Origin: Burhinus oedicnemus
Lineage: Eukaryota; Chordata; Aves; Charadriiformes; Burhinidae
Length of the DNA: 64,000 nt
Assembly (NCBI GenBank): GCA_008921705.1
Contig: VFFE01007256.1
Coordinates: 517,050 to 581,049 of the forward strand
Direction: 5' to 3'
Under the pieces are notes generated by a model. It did no database searches and was not told the origin of the DNA. It saw nothing but the letters and a program-made list of their open reading frames with translations. Within the stretch, counting starts at the first letter, position 1. The number at the start of each line of letters is the position of its first letter. The position numbers and the translations under genes are program-made. This document shows positions 23,701-38,700 of the stretch, piece after piece.

Positions 23701-26700
23701 AGAAAGTTACGTCACTTACAAGTTATAGTGTTGGATAACAATCCGATGCAGATACCACCAGCACAGGTTAGTATTAAAGCGTTACAGTTCAGAAATTTGC
23801 ATTAGGATCTTAAGAAAGAGGAAGCTGTTCTAAGTTACACCAATCAGGTTTTCATTTTTTTAGCTGTATTTCTCCTAGTGGGAAGTGGGTATAAACTTGA
23901 TGTATTTGTTGGCGTGCATTTTCAAAAGATGTGCTTTGTAATTAAGATTTTTTTGTTTGTTTATTTGTTTCCCAACAGATATGTTTAAAGGGTAAAGTAC
24001 ACATATTTAAATTCCTCAGCATTCAGGCATGCCTCAGAATAGATAAAAAACCAGATTCTTTGGATCTTCCGTCACTAGGTAAACGAATCCCCTCCCAGCC
24101 ACTCACAGACAGGTGAGTAGTGGGGTTTTTGTTTTATTTTACTTCAGCATTTGCTACGAAGTGATCTGTTTATTACAGCTAATAGCTGTAATTTCAGTAC
24201 TTTAATTGTTCTTTATTTAGGAGTCATATATTTATTTTCTAAGGTTGTGTTACTGGAAGCTTAATTGGCTCATCTGAGTTGCTATGAAAAATTTTCGTTA
24301 TACTCGCTAAAGATTCAGAAATTAGATCAAAGATGTATTTTAAATTTATTTATTGGAAAACTCAGCTATTTATTTCCCAAACAGGTATGTCAAAACAGTA
24401 GATGAGAAGTTCCCATAAAAGTCCTGAATATAGAGTTAGTCTTTTGGATGGGAAGTCTGCCTCCCACGATATATATTAAGGGAAACTACCTTAAACACCA
24501 GTGAAATACCATGCATTTTTTAAATTCGATTAGTCGAGGTCAAAAAGTACAGAATATTTTGTTGGACTTCTGTACTCAGTACCTCTTGAGTAATTAAATG
24601 GGGTTGCACGTGTATTTTCTGTCATCAGTTGGCTTGCTGTTGGAAACCATATGGAGCAATACTCTTTTTGCCTATTTTCTTAAAATCTCACATGCAACTT
24701 GTGCCTCTCTGTGTTCAAGGCTGAAGGGAAGCTGAAAGTTAGGAGTAAAGCTTACAGAGAGCCATCAGATTGAGTCCATGGCCTTGGTCTCCAGTAACTG
24801 TGCCATAGGGAATTAGTCGACAGTGTCTGTATGTTGCTTCTAAGCGCTCCTAAAAACTGCGGTCCACAACTGCTCCCAAAAGCCTCCACTGAACCGAAGG
24901 CCTACAACTGAAATGTATTGCAAAGCAAGAAGATGATGGGTATTACCACTGTACCTTTTATTTGTAGCAGTGAGAACTTGTTTCATTAAACTTTCCAGAT
25001 AATCTTATGATGTAAACCAAGCTCCAGTGCACAGTTAGAAACACATCCTGCTGATGCTGATGATTTTGTCTTCGAAAGGAAAGGAGGAAATATTTGGAGG
25101 AAATATTTCCTAGATAATCAGGCAGAGTTAAACCATTATAATGTGACAGTCTATTAGGGAATGTATATTTGCCACTAACCATGTCTGCCAATAGAATTCA
25201 AGGAATTGCAGTTTTTCTGATGGTAGTATTTCTGAATGAAATAGAACAATTCTAAAATTGCATAGAGTACCGTAATTGATCGTTTCCACTTTAACTTTGC
25301 TTAACTATTTTCTTGAACAGCTCTTGTAGGAGATAAAGAATTTGTTCTCTGCACATGGGGCATTGTGCAAAAATGCTGTATCAGCAACTGTAGATGAGTA
25401 TAGAGAACATATTTTTAAAAGGATGCTTATTTACATTTCTAAAAGTGAAACTACTGTTTCTTTCATTCTATGTGGCTTTTTGTGTGTTGTTTTTCTTAAT
25501 GTAGCATGGAGGACTTTTATCCCAATAAAAATCATGGACCGGACTCTGGCATTGGAAGTGATAATGGGGATAAAAGATTGTCCACGACAGAAGTGAGTGT
25601 TTTTCACTGATGAATTTGTGTAATTTCTATATTTTAGAATTTTTTCCTTTGTATTTTGTATCATTTGAGAAATACTTAACTAAGTGGCATTTAACATTCT
25701 TTGAATACCTGTACAGTTGAGTTTAAACCATTAGACTGCCAGTATCAGACACAAATGATTTACACAGTGCTTTGACTTTTCTGGTTAAGGTTCATTCCAG
25801 TCCAAATTTCTTACATTTAAAAACTGAATTCTGATCTAAGGGATTGTTTGGATCTCTTAATGTGAAGTGCGTAATCGTTTTCTACGCAAAGGACAACATT
25901 TATTTGAAAATTTCTGTTTTTATTAATGAAATCAATGTACTTCAGAAAATGAAAGTTTATTTGCAGTAAACTTGTGTATGTTAGTAAGCCTTATTGTTGT
26001 TTAAATTTTAGTAAACTTCTGGATGATCTGTTCGGTTTAAAGTGATGAACAAAAATTCCTACAAGTTATCTGTGTATTTGTAGAAATCTAGATTAAGGAG
26101 CTGTAATTAATAACAGCGATGTCAAAGCTGAATATTGTAGAACAAAAGGTTTTTGAAACTTTAAATTATTATTATTTAAACTTTAAATTATTAAAAATGC
26201 AGAGTGATTGTTAGTGGTAAAACTGTAGAACAAGGACTATTACTAGTTAGGGGGTTTTGATTAGAAGTAAAGCTGTGGTTTTCTTTTTTTTTTTGTAGTG
26301 TTTAGTTCCAGCCCCCCCCCCAGTGATCTAACAAGGGTCAAAGTAGTTGTAGGCTTTAGATAAGAAAGTACCTAAGTACAGTTTTCTTAGTCCACTGACC
26401 AGGGCTCGACTGGACCTCTTTGAACAAAATACTGTATTTCAGTATTATGTACTGAACAGTTGTCTGTCACTCCCTAAACTATGATTCTCTTAACAGCTAC
26501 ACATCCCCACATCTCCCCCCACCCCCAAAAAAAGGGAGGGGGGACATCAAACAAAAAACTCCCAAACAAACCCAACAAAACCCACCCACAAAAAACCCCA
26601 CCTGACTTGATGTTATTTACCCTGTCCTGGGAGCCATCCCTCACGATAGGGTCAGTTGCGCTGTAATTTGTGAATTCTTAGCAAATCATACAATAATGTA

Positions 26701-29700
26701 ATTTATGTGTAAGTTCTGTGTTAAATATGACTGTCTTTGCAGCCATCTGATGATGATACAATCAGCCTTCACTCCCAGGTATCGGAATCAACAAGGGAAC
26801 AGACATTAAGGAATGACAATCATGTAATGGGAAGTAAACTTGATCCACAGAAAGGTAAAATCTCTTGTGCATCTGTCGTTTTAGGTAACAGAAATCCTTT
26901 TGCTTAGGTAATCTAATATAAGAGAATTACACAAAACGATCTGGTCACATGGTGGCATTGTATTTTCATCATTTCAGAAAACAATTTATTAGTCACAAAT
27001 AATCAAGGCCAGAAAGAAAGAAAAAAGATTTTTCTAGCTCAAGGAGACATGATTTCATTGTTTTATCTTTATCTGACATTTTTCATAAGTATTTATCTCT
27101 CTCAGGAATAACATTTGCATGAGAGAACTGTTTAATATCATCTTTTCCATTCTTCATCAATCCTTACTAGACCAGGAGGTGTATGATTACATTGATCCGA
27201 ATGCAGAAGAAGGAGCTGTTACTGAGCAAGGAGAGGTACCGATCGGACCATTGCTGTCTTATATCAAGGTAGCGTAGCTTCACAAAAGAAAAACTGTTCA
27301 GCAGGCTTTCTTTTTTTTTTGTTTTTAATTCAAGTCTAAGTTTATTTTTCATTCTGTGTAAGGAACGGGGAAAACATCCTGAGAAATCCCAGAAAATAGA
27401 ACAAAATGAGGACTGGGGAGATGAAAAAAGGTAAATCTTCTTGATCTTTTTTGGGAAGGTTTTACTGAGAGTCGGGGGTGAGGGTGGTTTTGGTTTAAGC
27501 TCCTTGCAAGTGGAGGAGAAAAATCTCATATTGAACACAGAGTGCTCCTTGGGCATAAAATAAGCTTACAGGAGACACTTCTTGGTTATTGTCCAGTAAT
27601 GTAGCCATTTATGTGTCTTGCTTTACTGAAGTCAGGCAAGTCACTGATATTTAATTTTTCAGACTTCAGAAAGAACAGCTGCTGGCTGAAGATGATGATG
27701 AACTCAAAGAAGTGACTGACTTGAGAAAAATAGCAGCTCAGTTACTGCAGCAAGAACAAAAACACAGGTATTATGCTATTAGTTAAGATAACTTGTATTG
27801 CAATTAATTTATTCTTTAACCTGCCTTATACCCCAAAGCTCTTGCCACCTTATCATTTTGTGAACAGTTTTGTCCAGCTGTTAAATGGTTAAAGTGACAG
27901 GGTCTGTCAAGATACTTGGCCTGTGTTTCTTTTCATAAAATTGCTGTCTAGAGAAGCAGTGATACATCTTCTATGGAGAGGATGAGGTGAATGTGAAAGT
28001 CCCTTGGTTTCCTGGTTTGATGTATGTTAACTTTTTTATACTACTTTGTTTTTTTCAAAGCAGTATACTTAAGTAGGCCTGGCTAATGCTCATGTAAGTA
28101 GATTGTTGGTAACATGTTAAAATGACTTTGTCTTAGTTTGTGTGAGTTATGGAACCTGCGTACAATTTGTTTGTGACTAGTTACTTTTATTCAAATACGA
28201 GGTAACTTAAGTGGTACTTCCTCCATTCAGTCTGATGTGAGATATAATTTTTCTATGGACTGAAGGGGAAATTTATTCAAACATTATTCTGTCAAATGAC
28301 AGAGCATATATATATTATAAATATATATAAAAATAAGTAACTTGAACAGTCTAAGTTTATCTTAATGAACTGCCTGACTTTCTCCACATTGTGTTGGACA
28401 TCACAACAGAATGATTCTTGAAAAGCAGCTGTAGAACAAGCAGCAGGTTAAAGGAATGTAATAAAAGAAGTTAACAATTGTGTAAAGGAAGAGCAGGAGG
28501 GAATACCTGGAGTTGCATCGGATGTGGACAGGCTAGGATAGGAACTGTGTTCTCTCTGGCTCCTGTACCAAGGAAGCAAATAAGCAGTGAGGTACTTTGG
28601 TGAGAGTAAGCGCTTTCCCGAAAGGTAGAAGTTGTAGTTAATAGTAGTTCATTAACTGAAATAACTCATTACAGTCATTCATTATCCCACAGTAATGCAT
28701 TTAACTTCATACCAGCTTAAATATTTTTTTTGTTTCTTTTGAATTTCTGTGTAACAATGAGATTCTGCACTGCTGTTTTTCTTTTAAGGCAGTTGAAATA
28801 AATGTGAAGCCCTTAGTATTGGGATATCAATTTCTCTGTGTTGCAGCGCTTTAAAAAAATTCACCAGTGCTTTATATTAATTAAATATAATATCAGTAGT
28901 GTGTGTGGGGGGGGAAAGATAAAATAGGTTTTACTTATAACTCCATGCAGTGTATTTAAGAATTAGTTGTTCACGTTGGGAAGGAAAAAATAAGAATGAA
29001 ATCTTAATGCTAAGTATTGCAAAAAAGACTAATAATGCAAATTTGTCTCATATTAAGTTATTAATAAAGAGAATAAGAGTGTTTTTCCTTAGGGTTTTAT
29101 ATGAGGGTTATTTATATCGCATGTGGGTCTTGTTTGATTAGTTTTAATATTTCCTGGTTATCTAATAATTTGAAATACCAAGCCACTCCTCTTCTGAAGT
29201 ACTGCAACTTAAATTTTACTCGTCATATGTTGTTGTATCTTAATGCATCGGTCTTGCTTTGCTCTTGAATTGTTCAGACATAAACAATCTAATTAGTTAA
29301 GTTTTACTTCTTAGTTCAGCATTTATATTTTAAAGCTCGCTTATGTATCTTTAAGTACATGAGTGCAAAATCACCTCTGATATATAAAATTTAGCCCTGA
29401 TTTTTGAATCTATAGTTTTGTAAATTTATAATTTCTTGCCATAAACACCAATAAGAATAATATTTAGAAGTTTAGTGAAGATATGTCTGTGTTTATTTGT
29501 GGAAAATATGTTCAATCTGAGTAAACAGAATCCTCAGAAAAGTGATCATCACAAAATAATTTCTTACTAATCATATTTCTGTTCGTTCAGTGTGGGTTTT
29601 TTAAATATTATGCAGTCTCTTTTCTTTTTGCTTGCTATGCTAATGACTTCCCTGTCCTCTCCCATCAACCTGTTCTGCTTCTTTCTTCCGTCTTTGGCTT

Positions 29701-32700
29701 TGGTGTACATGAAATATGAATACAGACGAAGGCCGTTAAGCTATAGAACTTCATTCAGTGAAAAACTCTTCCAGAGGACAAGGGCGGCAGGACGTGCATC
29801 AAGGTATAAAGTGTTCGTAGAGCTTCAGATTTCCAAAGTTAAAATGTGGACAAAAGAAACAGTTTTGGAACAAAACCAAAGGGATTGGCTAAGTTAGCCT
29901 AAGATATTTTGTTATCAAAAATAGATTGCAATGCATTTTTTGTTCTTTAAGATGAAATACTATTTAAGGAAAATATTTAATTAGGCAACTCTCCAAAGAA
30001 TATTTAAATGTGTCCAAACCTAGAAGCATAATTTCCTGTACCCTTGGCATGCTTTCTCTTCAGTTTGTTTTTTTTTATTTGTTTTTTAAGTATAGAACCT
30101 CAAGTATAGAACCTCAGGCAAAAGAGTTTTGTTTCTTCTTTTTTATTTTATTTGAGATATCTTGGGTTTAAAGTGATCACTTTCGAGTTAGCAGGACCAG
30201 TGACAATTTGTTTTGCATTTGACAGCCATGAGGGAAGCACTTGCAGATACATAAACCTCACGGGTAACCAGAAATCTGGAATGGGCTGTGTAGACAATGC
30301 TCAGACACATAGGTGATGAATGGAGTGATTTCAGACCTTGTTGTTACCGTCTCAGTTGAAACTCTGTAGCTTACTCTGGATACTCCTGCTCTGTTTCAAA
30401 AGCTTAGATTAAATAATCTTCATTAGTACAAAGTGAGCCTGTTTCAGTGTGCATCAGAATTAAGTATGGGTTCTTACCTGACAGCAGGGACTTCCTAAAA
30501 CTGTCTAAATCCCAAGGAGCAGAGCTTACAATCACAAAGCAGAGCCATAGGTGAGGACAGTAGACGGCTCCTGAATGAGTTTACAATCAAATTTTTTTTT
30601 GTCTCACTCTAAAGATTTCTAGTGTCTTTATACACTTTGTGGATCCTAGGTAGTGCTTGCTTGTCTAAACTTGAAGATAGCTAACCTTAAAATAGCATTA
30701 CCATCATTCATCTCGTTTGCGTCCCTTAATCGTGATGTTATGTTTGCTCAAAATATGAAAGTACAAGTGACAGATTCCACTTTTAAATTCTCAAACTTTG
30801 CAAAATATTTCCGTAATTGATCTTGCCATCACCTTTCCCTCCAATGTAGTCAGCAATTTGGAGTAAATGTCATTCTTGCATGATATAAAACTAGAAAAAT
30901 GAATTACAATGTTTTTTGATTTTAATACGTATAAGTGTGTGTCACTGTATGTGCGTTGTTGGGTAATTCACATTTTAAAGTTTGTATAAGTTCTAGAACC
31001 ATTTCAAAGTAATAGTTTGTATGCTGCCTCTGTAGCAACAGAATTTGTGTGGTTAGTAGGAAACATAAGTGGGAAATTAATTGCAGTACTAACACCAAGT
31101 GTCTTATGCAAGTTCTTAGTGATTCAGTATGACCATCAGTAAGTAATTGGCCTGATAATTGATCTGTCTAAGAAAAAAAAAAAGCTTTAGATTTAATGAG
31201 TTGTAGTAGGAATGGAAACAGTTGCTGGAATCTTTGCACTATTGGCACCACACTTAAGAGCATGACTTCTGAATATGAGCTGCTAGTACGCTTTCATTTT
31301 GCATACTCAGTTTTGCATTGTATTTCCTGGAAGACAGTTCTTAACGAGACTGCAGTGATTCTACACCACCACCACCCCCCCCCGCCCCTTGTCCTCTCCC
31401 CCCTTCCAGCCGAACAAATTATTTTGCCATGAATTCCTTAGTCTGCAATTTAGTAAATTTGGATTAATTTTCTTCACCATTTCCTCGAATGAAAAACTTT
31501 AAAGTTCCTTATTCTGCAGGAAATTCAGATTTCTCTGACTGGACTAGTAACTGCTAACCTGACAGATACTGAACTTGCTGTTACTTCCCCATAAATATTC
31601 TTCGCTTTTTAAACAGGAAGTTTCAAAAGTGATTGTTTGGTGGTTTTTTTTTTTACAAAGTATGAAAATAAACTCTGTTTATAATAAACTTAGTTTATAG
31701 TAAACTCAAACATTAATTATACACTTTTCACAGAAACAACAGAGCGTAGAAAAGTGCGTGTGTATATATGTTTAAATTAGACATAATGCTAATTTAAATG
31801 GGAGTTCTGTCTAAAAATTGATGACTTTAAAATGGCATGTTTATGGTTTGAATTTTCTGAATATTAATTTTTTGTAACACCTCAGGTTACAGTATGATTT
31901 AATTCTGGAATGCACCCTCAAAATTAAGTTTCTGAAGACAAAATACAGGGAGCAGATGGTGCAGACTGAGAATGCTGCAGACTGTTGGTTTACAGGCTTA
32001 ACTTCTCATAATCCCATTAAACTGAGGTTCACACAGTGAGAGGTTTAAACTGCAAATGTGATCACTGAGCTCAAAGTTATCACAATAATCAGAGAATTCT
32101 GACTGAAAATCATCAGTCATTTAAAGGTAATGGTTGTACTGCCCTATGTAATAATAATGAAATATAAAAAGATGCCTACTGTTTTACGTTCTTCCATTGA
32201 ATAGTTGGTGGTGTTATATTTCTTTCTGATTCTTAATACATTTTAGTTCTCTATATAATTCAGTGTAATATACTTTGATCACAGTTCTGTACATGAAGTC
32301 AGTGTTGAAGTGTAATATTACTACCTCAGAATTCAGAATTATTCGTTCTATTTACTGTTCAACATGACACTCACTTGAACGTGTTTAAGGGTTACTGATT
32401 TGTTATTTTTAACACTTTGAACATCCATAATAGCTTGTGTCTTCTTTCTGTGTGCATGCACGTGTCTGGTATGTGTCTGTTCCAGACAAAAAAACACTTC
32501 TGAATCTCTATGTAAGTTTAGGCTTTTTTGACTGTTTACCATTTAGAAAACTGGAATTTCCATTGATTCATTTCTGCGTTAGACTCTTCATTTAGTTCTT
32601 CGCCTGTGTTTCTCCATTTGCCACTTCTCCTTTTTTCCCTGTGTTTCCTTTGCACTTGCAGTGTTCCTTACTCAGCTACCTGCTTACCTGCTCCTACCCG

Positions 32701-35700
32701 CTGACGTCGTGTGCTCAATCTGTGTCTCATTTCTTGTCTGCTTTAGGTTGACTATCTCCGGTATTCTCATTTTAGTGAGCCTTTTGTGTTGAGGGCAGCA
32801 TAACTTCACACAGGTGTGAGATCAGTTGAATTAGTATGTATGTAGGGAGAAAAATAAGAGGAGACTTCATTTTGGTTTCATCATTATCATCAAGTTTTAC
32901 TTCCTGAAAATTCAGAACCTGAAATATTTCAAGAGCTGGAAACAATATTGTTGATTTAAATGGAAGCAGGATTTGGCTTGGATTTCATACATGTACACAC
33001 ATACATATTCTAATTTTATGGAAAATGTCACCTGAATGTTCAAAACTTTTTATTTACAGGAAGTGTTATGCAGTGAAAGTAACATGTATTCTGAGAAAAA
33101 AGTTTAGCTACAAAGCTGTTGAATAAATATGTATTTATTTTTTTTCTTTCTAGGCTTCTTAATCATTCTGTTTCAGTAAGCACAAGGAACAGGCCAAAGC
33201 AGCCCATGGAATCTGAAAAATGGTATTGATGTACTTAAATTTATCACAGCTTTTAATATTTTATTAATTTAATTTTTATGTTTATTTTGTGTTGCTACTG
33301 CTGTCTTCTGTCATAATGTTTTTGGCTCAAGACGAAATAGAAGCTGCACAATTAATCTGTTCTTGAGCTTCTTTCTTTCAGCTAACAGAAAAATAGAAAT
33401 TGTTCTTTTGAGCCTTTAGGACAGTTGGTGTCATCCAGAAACTAATTTGTGGCTCTGATTATTGCAGCAATTCCGGTGCCTGAAGACAGGCATTCAGTGA
33501 TGTTTTAGACACCCAGTTCCAGTCCAGAAGGTCATGTCTCCCTTAGGTAACAGTCCTGTGTTACGTAAAATGGCACTGTTGCTGCGCTTGGGCGTCTGAA
33601 TTTTCCTCCCCGGCAGTCCGTTAGTGCTCTTAAGAGCTGTTGGAAGAATGTTGCTGGGAGTTCAGCCTGCAGAACCTTTGCTGTTTGTGGAGGATGTGTC
33701 AATGAGGAGTCCATTGTCTGCAGGAGCTGTACTCTTATGCTTTTTCTTTGAATTAAAAAAACAAAAAACAAAAACAAAAACAAACAAAAACAAAAAACAA
33801 CCCAACAACAAACCCGAAATCAACAACAAACAGAAATACCCAGAGCCTTGTCTCTAGGAAACTGAGAAATCACAGCTTCCCATTTCTGGCTACATGGGAG
33901 AGGGAGAACTTAGCAAGTTTTCAGTTCTCCCTCCCTTAAGGAATCCTAGATCAGTTCTTTTAATCAGTTTGGACAGGAAATAATCTATTTTAATTTTTAA
34001 GCTAAAGAGGGAGAGCTTACTGGCAGCCTCCTAATGACAACTCCATCCGAGTGGTGGCTTTTGTGATTTTCACCAGCCCTGTAGTCTTCTAAAATCCATA
34101 TCTTGAAAAAAATCTGTATCCGCTTGTGTCCAGACCCTAGTTTGGCTGTGAATCTTGGAGACAAAAGCCGTAACTGCTGTGGGTGTTGGTAGACAGAGCA
34201 CTGGGGGCGGTAACAGCTCTTGACAGGTCAGGTACACATCAGGTAAGCATTGCCTCGAACAGAAAAGGGACACAGAGTAGGTACTTCAGTGTGATACATC
34301 CTTTTTTGGCTATCTTTGCTCATTGGTATCTGCGGTTTTAAAGAGCTAGTTGTGCACGTCCTGTAGTTGTGTGAACCATGCTGCGACTAGTGTTCATTTG
34401 CATGTGGAATTTTCCAGTACTTGGTTACTTACTGTACAGTTTCTGTTCTTTGGGATGCTGTCACTATGTGAGGCCTTCATATTATAGGGTAATCCAGGGA
34501 AGGTTAAATTTACCTTTCCCTCTTTTGCTAATGAAACAAATAGTTCGGAGACTTGAAAACAAAACAACCGCCCAAAAAAAACAAACAAAAAAAAGACCCT
34601 CAAAAAACCCACCCACCCCCCTTAATTTTGAAGTGTGCGCATAAGATAGATGTTGCAGGCTGTTTGTCGTTTTGTTGCACTGGTGCATAGGAACCCAAAT
34701 CACATACTGCATGAGGAGCATACAAAGACTGTTGTATCCCCAAAGAATTTACAGTTACAGAACATGTCATAGGTAATAGATATATATGTATCAACAGCAA
34801 AACCCAATTATTTTTTGCAGCAGTTCCTGCAATTCTCAACTGGATTGCTTATCAAGCTATTGGACATGATTCAGACAGCTTTCCTATGCCTAACAGCTTT
34901 AAAAGGGAGCATTACTGATTTTTAGGCACAAGAAAGAAAAGGGAAGGAAAAGGAATAGAAAGTAGCAGAAGCTAAGTGCCTATTTGCTTTCCCTTTAGGA
35001 TTTATTATAATTGCTCATGGTATTATGTCCTTCTTGCATTCAGTCCCCAGCTGTTAGCCTTTTGGTACAGTGCACAGCTTCGAAGCAGCTGTCAGAATGT
35101 GAATGAAATGGTTGCTGGCAAGATGATAGAAGTGAATTTCATGGAGAGATTTAGAAAGAAAAATTTGAAGTGACAGCAAATCTAAATCTTCATTTTTCTG
35201 ATTATTTTCTTTCAATAATCTCAGGCAGTCCATGTTCCAGAGCGTATTTTTTGAGATTTTGCACTTTCACTGTCCCATCTGAAAATGTTTTTTCCCTTCC
35301 CTATTGGTATAAGCTTCCACTGTACTGTACAGAGCTAGCAGTGAAATGAAGCTTGTGAGTGGTCCAGAAGTTTAAGAATACATATTTTGTCAGCTTTGAA
35401 CCAAATGTTTCACTGGTTGCTTTGAGAAACAAAACAAGGAAGGTGCATTGAATTACTGATCTGAAGATCAACATGCTTAAGAGAAGTCTTTCTGAATAAA
35501 GTGCTGTAGTGTGGAAGACCTATTGCCAGCATATGGAAAAGGAGAGTGAATTAAGATTTGGGGTTTTAGTCGAATGCTCATAGGTTTTAGCCACATTGTG
35601 ACATCCCTAAACAGGTAGCCAGAAAATACTATAGTGCTGCAGAGAAGATGCTTTTTAATAGTGGGGGATTTTTTTGATATTTTGAGGTAAAGTGGTTTTA

Positions 35701-38700
35701 AAGTACAGAAGAAAGCAGTAAATTTCATAATGCCTCCCATCTTAAATTTTTAGTGTCTCAGCAGATGAAGTGAATTCCCCAGTGTCCCTGTACAGCTGGC
35801 AGGTAAGTATTCAAATGTAAATGGGGTGACTTCATATTCGAGTGATTTTTGTTTTGTTTTTTGGTTTTGGATTTCTGGTAGAAAACTTATACATTCATAT
35901 GGCTGCTTACACACGTAGTTATTGTATGTATGTAATTCTGGTGGAAAATACAAAACCTTTGAAGAACTTATGCTTCAAGAGAATTTGACTTGTATGTAAT
36001 GGAGGCCTTTTCTGTTAAGAGCATATGGTAGTAGCTTTAAGATCTTGAAACTAATGAGACATAAGTTTTACTTACTTGGTTTCAGTATTTGTTTACATAT
36101 AAATTTTATTGCCTGACCTTTTTTTTAAGAATTTGAGTGGTTTGAATTCTGTAGGCCTTCTATTCCCCATACCTCACTGAGAAGCTTGCACGATACAATA
36201 GAATTGCAGTGAAACTCTAGAGAGTACTTTTATTATTTTAGATTCTAATCCATCAGGTATTTGCAATTGTTTTAAATGGCCTGATATTCTAATATGAAGA
36301 AATAGTTGGAAATGTAATTCTAGCCTTATTATGAAATGATCCCTTCAGATTGTCTGCTTTCAGTTTTCATGAAATAGACATCTTCATACATATTCATTGT
36401 TATTTTAAGAATAAATATACATTAGCTATCTCTTCAAAATACATTGCATAATACAATACTTTGAAAGAGAGATTTCTTTTACAGCTAGTTGATGTGTATA
36501 ATCTTGTAGGTAAGAACAGCAGACAAATACTTCATTTGTCTTGTAGCCATCCTTTTCCTGTGCAATGAGTATTCAGATTGAGAAATTAGATATGCTAATG
36601 GCTAACAAACTTCTGGGTTTTTTGAAGTTATTTATGGCAGCACTAGGTGGCTTCCTAACATACCTGCAAAAATCAGGCTCTGTGCAGAAAAGGGTGTTAT
36701 TTCCTTAAGAATTATTTTGTCGATTCTTTTTGTTCTATGAAATACATTTTAGGACTTGAAAGGAAGTACGTGATTTCTACCAAAATCACCATTAAGACTG
36801 ATAACACTTTCATGTGTTAAAGCTAGGTTATGAAAGAGGCAAACAATTCAGAATTGTAGTTCATAATAATTTGTGTTAGTGCACACAAGGCATATTTACC
36901 TTTTATGTAAAAGTATTTCTGAACCTTATAGCCACTGGAAAACCAGAAGGATTTGATGGATGAGCAGCGTTGGCCAGAAACACAGCCAGTGATTTGGCAG
37001 AATGAAGAAAGAAGGAGAAGTAAACAAATAAGAAAAGAGTATTTTAAGGTAATGGGGGGGAATGTGAGTGGGTGACACATCTCTCTTTATTTATTTATAT
37101 TTTTTTTAAATGAGAGTAGAAGAAACTATATAACTAAGTAAATGTAAGAAAATCTCAAAAGTTGTCGTGCTTCTAACTTTCCATGTAACCTGTAATTTTT
37201 TTTTACTTGGCTCTTTTGAGTTAAATTATATATATATTTATTTAGGGTAATGTAAGAGTGCAGGAAAATCAGGAGGAAAAAAATCAACAGAATACTTTGT
37301 TATCCTTTAAATAAAAAAAAGTAATTTACAGTTGTCTTCTGGTAAAGACAGAAACTAATCCTCAGTTGTTGGTCCTTCCCCATCCATTTTGAGGGACGAT
37401 TTTTTCTGTAGTGCAAAGAAAATATACATTACCTTTTTGTGCAGCTTGGTTATAAGAACGATTTATGCATTGTGGTTGTCACTGCATTAGTTTCCATTTT
37501 AGAGAGGAAATTTTCTCTGTATTACTTTGCTGCTGTAATGTGTACCATTGGTCGCCAGATGTCAGTGTCTGCTTATTGCAAAACACAACGTTGGAGCAGC
37601 ATTAGACAAACTGTTTTGGGGTATGGTAGAGAACTAGGAGAATTCTGACCAATGCTAGGTTGAGTTAAAACTAAATTTGTCACGTATGAATTTAGTTTCT
37701 TGGGTCTTTTGTCATCAAATATCGTTATGAAATGCTAGGGAACTTAAAAGAAATTAAATTCTAGGAAAAACAGAACGTGCCATGAAGCTCAGATACGTTC
37801 TTGTGATTATAGAAACTACTAATATTTTTTTTTTCCTAAAAGCATATGGAGTTGTATCCTAACTTGAATTCTACTGATCTCTTTCCAGGGTTTTCATCCT
37901 AAATTAATTTTGCCCTGCAGCCTTTGAGGGGAAGGGGAGAGAGAAACTTCTGAGTAACGCAGAATTCAGTAATTTGGCTCATTAAACAGCTGTGCTATCA
38001 CTACAGAAGACCTACATTAGTGATTCCTCATAACTTTAAAGGATGTCTTTAAATGCTAATACAGATTTCAGTTTTGAGCTCTGTGAGGGAAGCAGATACC
38101 TGAAATTACATTACATACAGCTATAGACATGTCTCAAAAGTAAATGAACCAGGCTGTATCACTAACAAAAAATACTGTATCACTGATAGTTTCATTTGCA
38201 AAAACAGGGCAATAAGCAAGTGAAACGAAGTCTGTCTTCCATGGCAAACGTGTGGGGGGGGGGGTGGCGGGTGGGAGGTACCACTGCTGTTCTGAGAAAC
38301 CAGTGAAAATACAATTCATACTGCATTCATGTTTTCTTGGCAAAAAAGCTCACTGAATAATACTATCTGTAACTGCCAAACATTAATATCTTAAGAATAT
38401 ATTCCAAATTACTGCAAAGGGGCATCATTAGAACAGGGAAGATTTACTTCGATCGGCATCCAGAAGTATTTATAGAGCATCTTTATTTTACATATTATGT
38501 ATTTTTATTGTGCAATTGTACTGTGCAGCAGAAGGGTAGGGAAATGCCCATGAGAATCAGAACTCCTTGTGGCATCGCACTGAAGCCTCGCTGGAATCTG
38601 AAGTCTTTGTTGTATTAAATATGTAAGAAGAATCTTGCCATTGAAGACAATTTTATCAACCAAAATGCGTTTTGTTTTGGTTTGGGGTTTTTTTTCTGCA

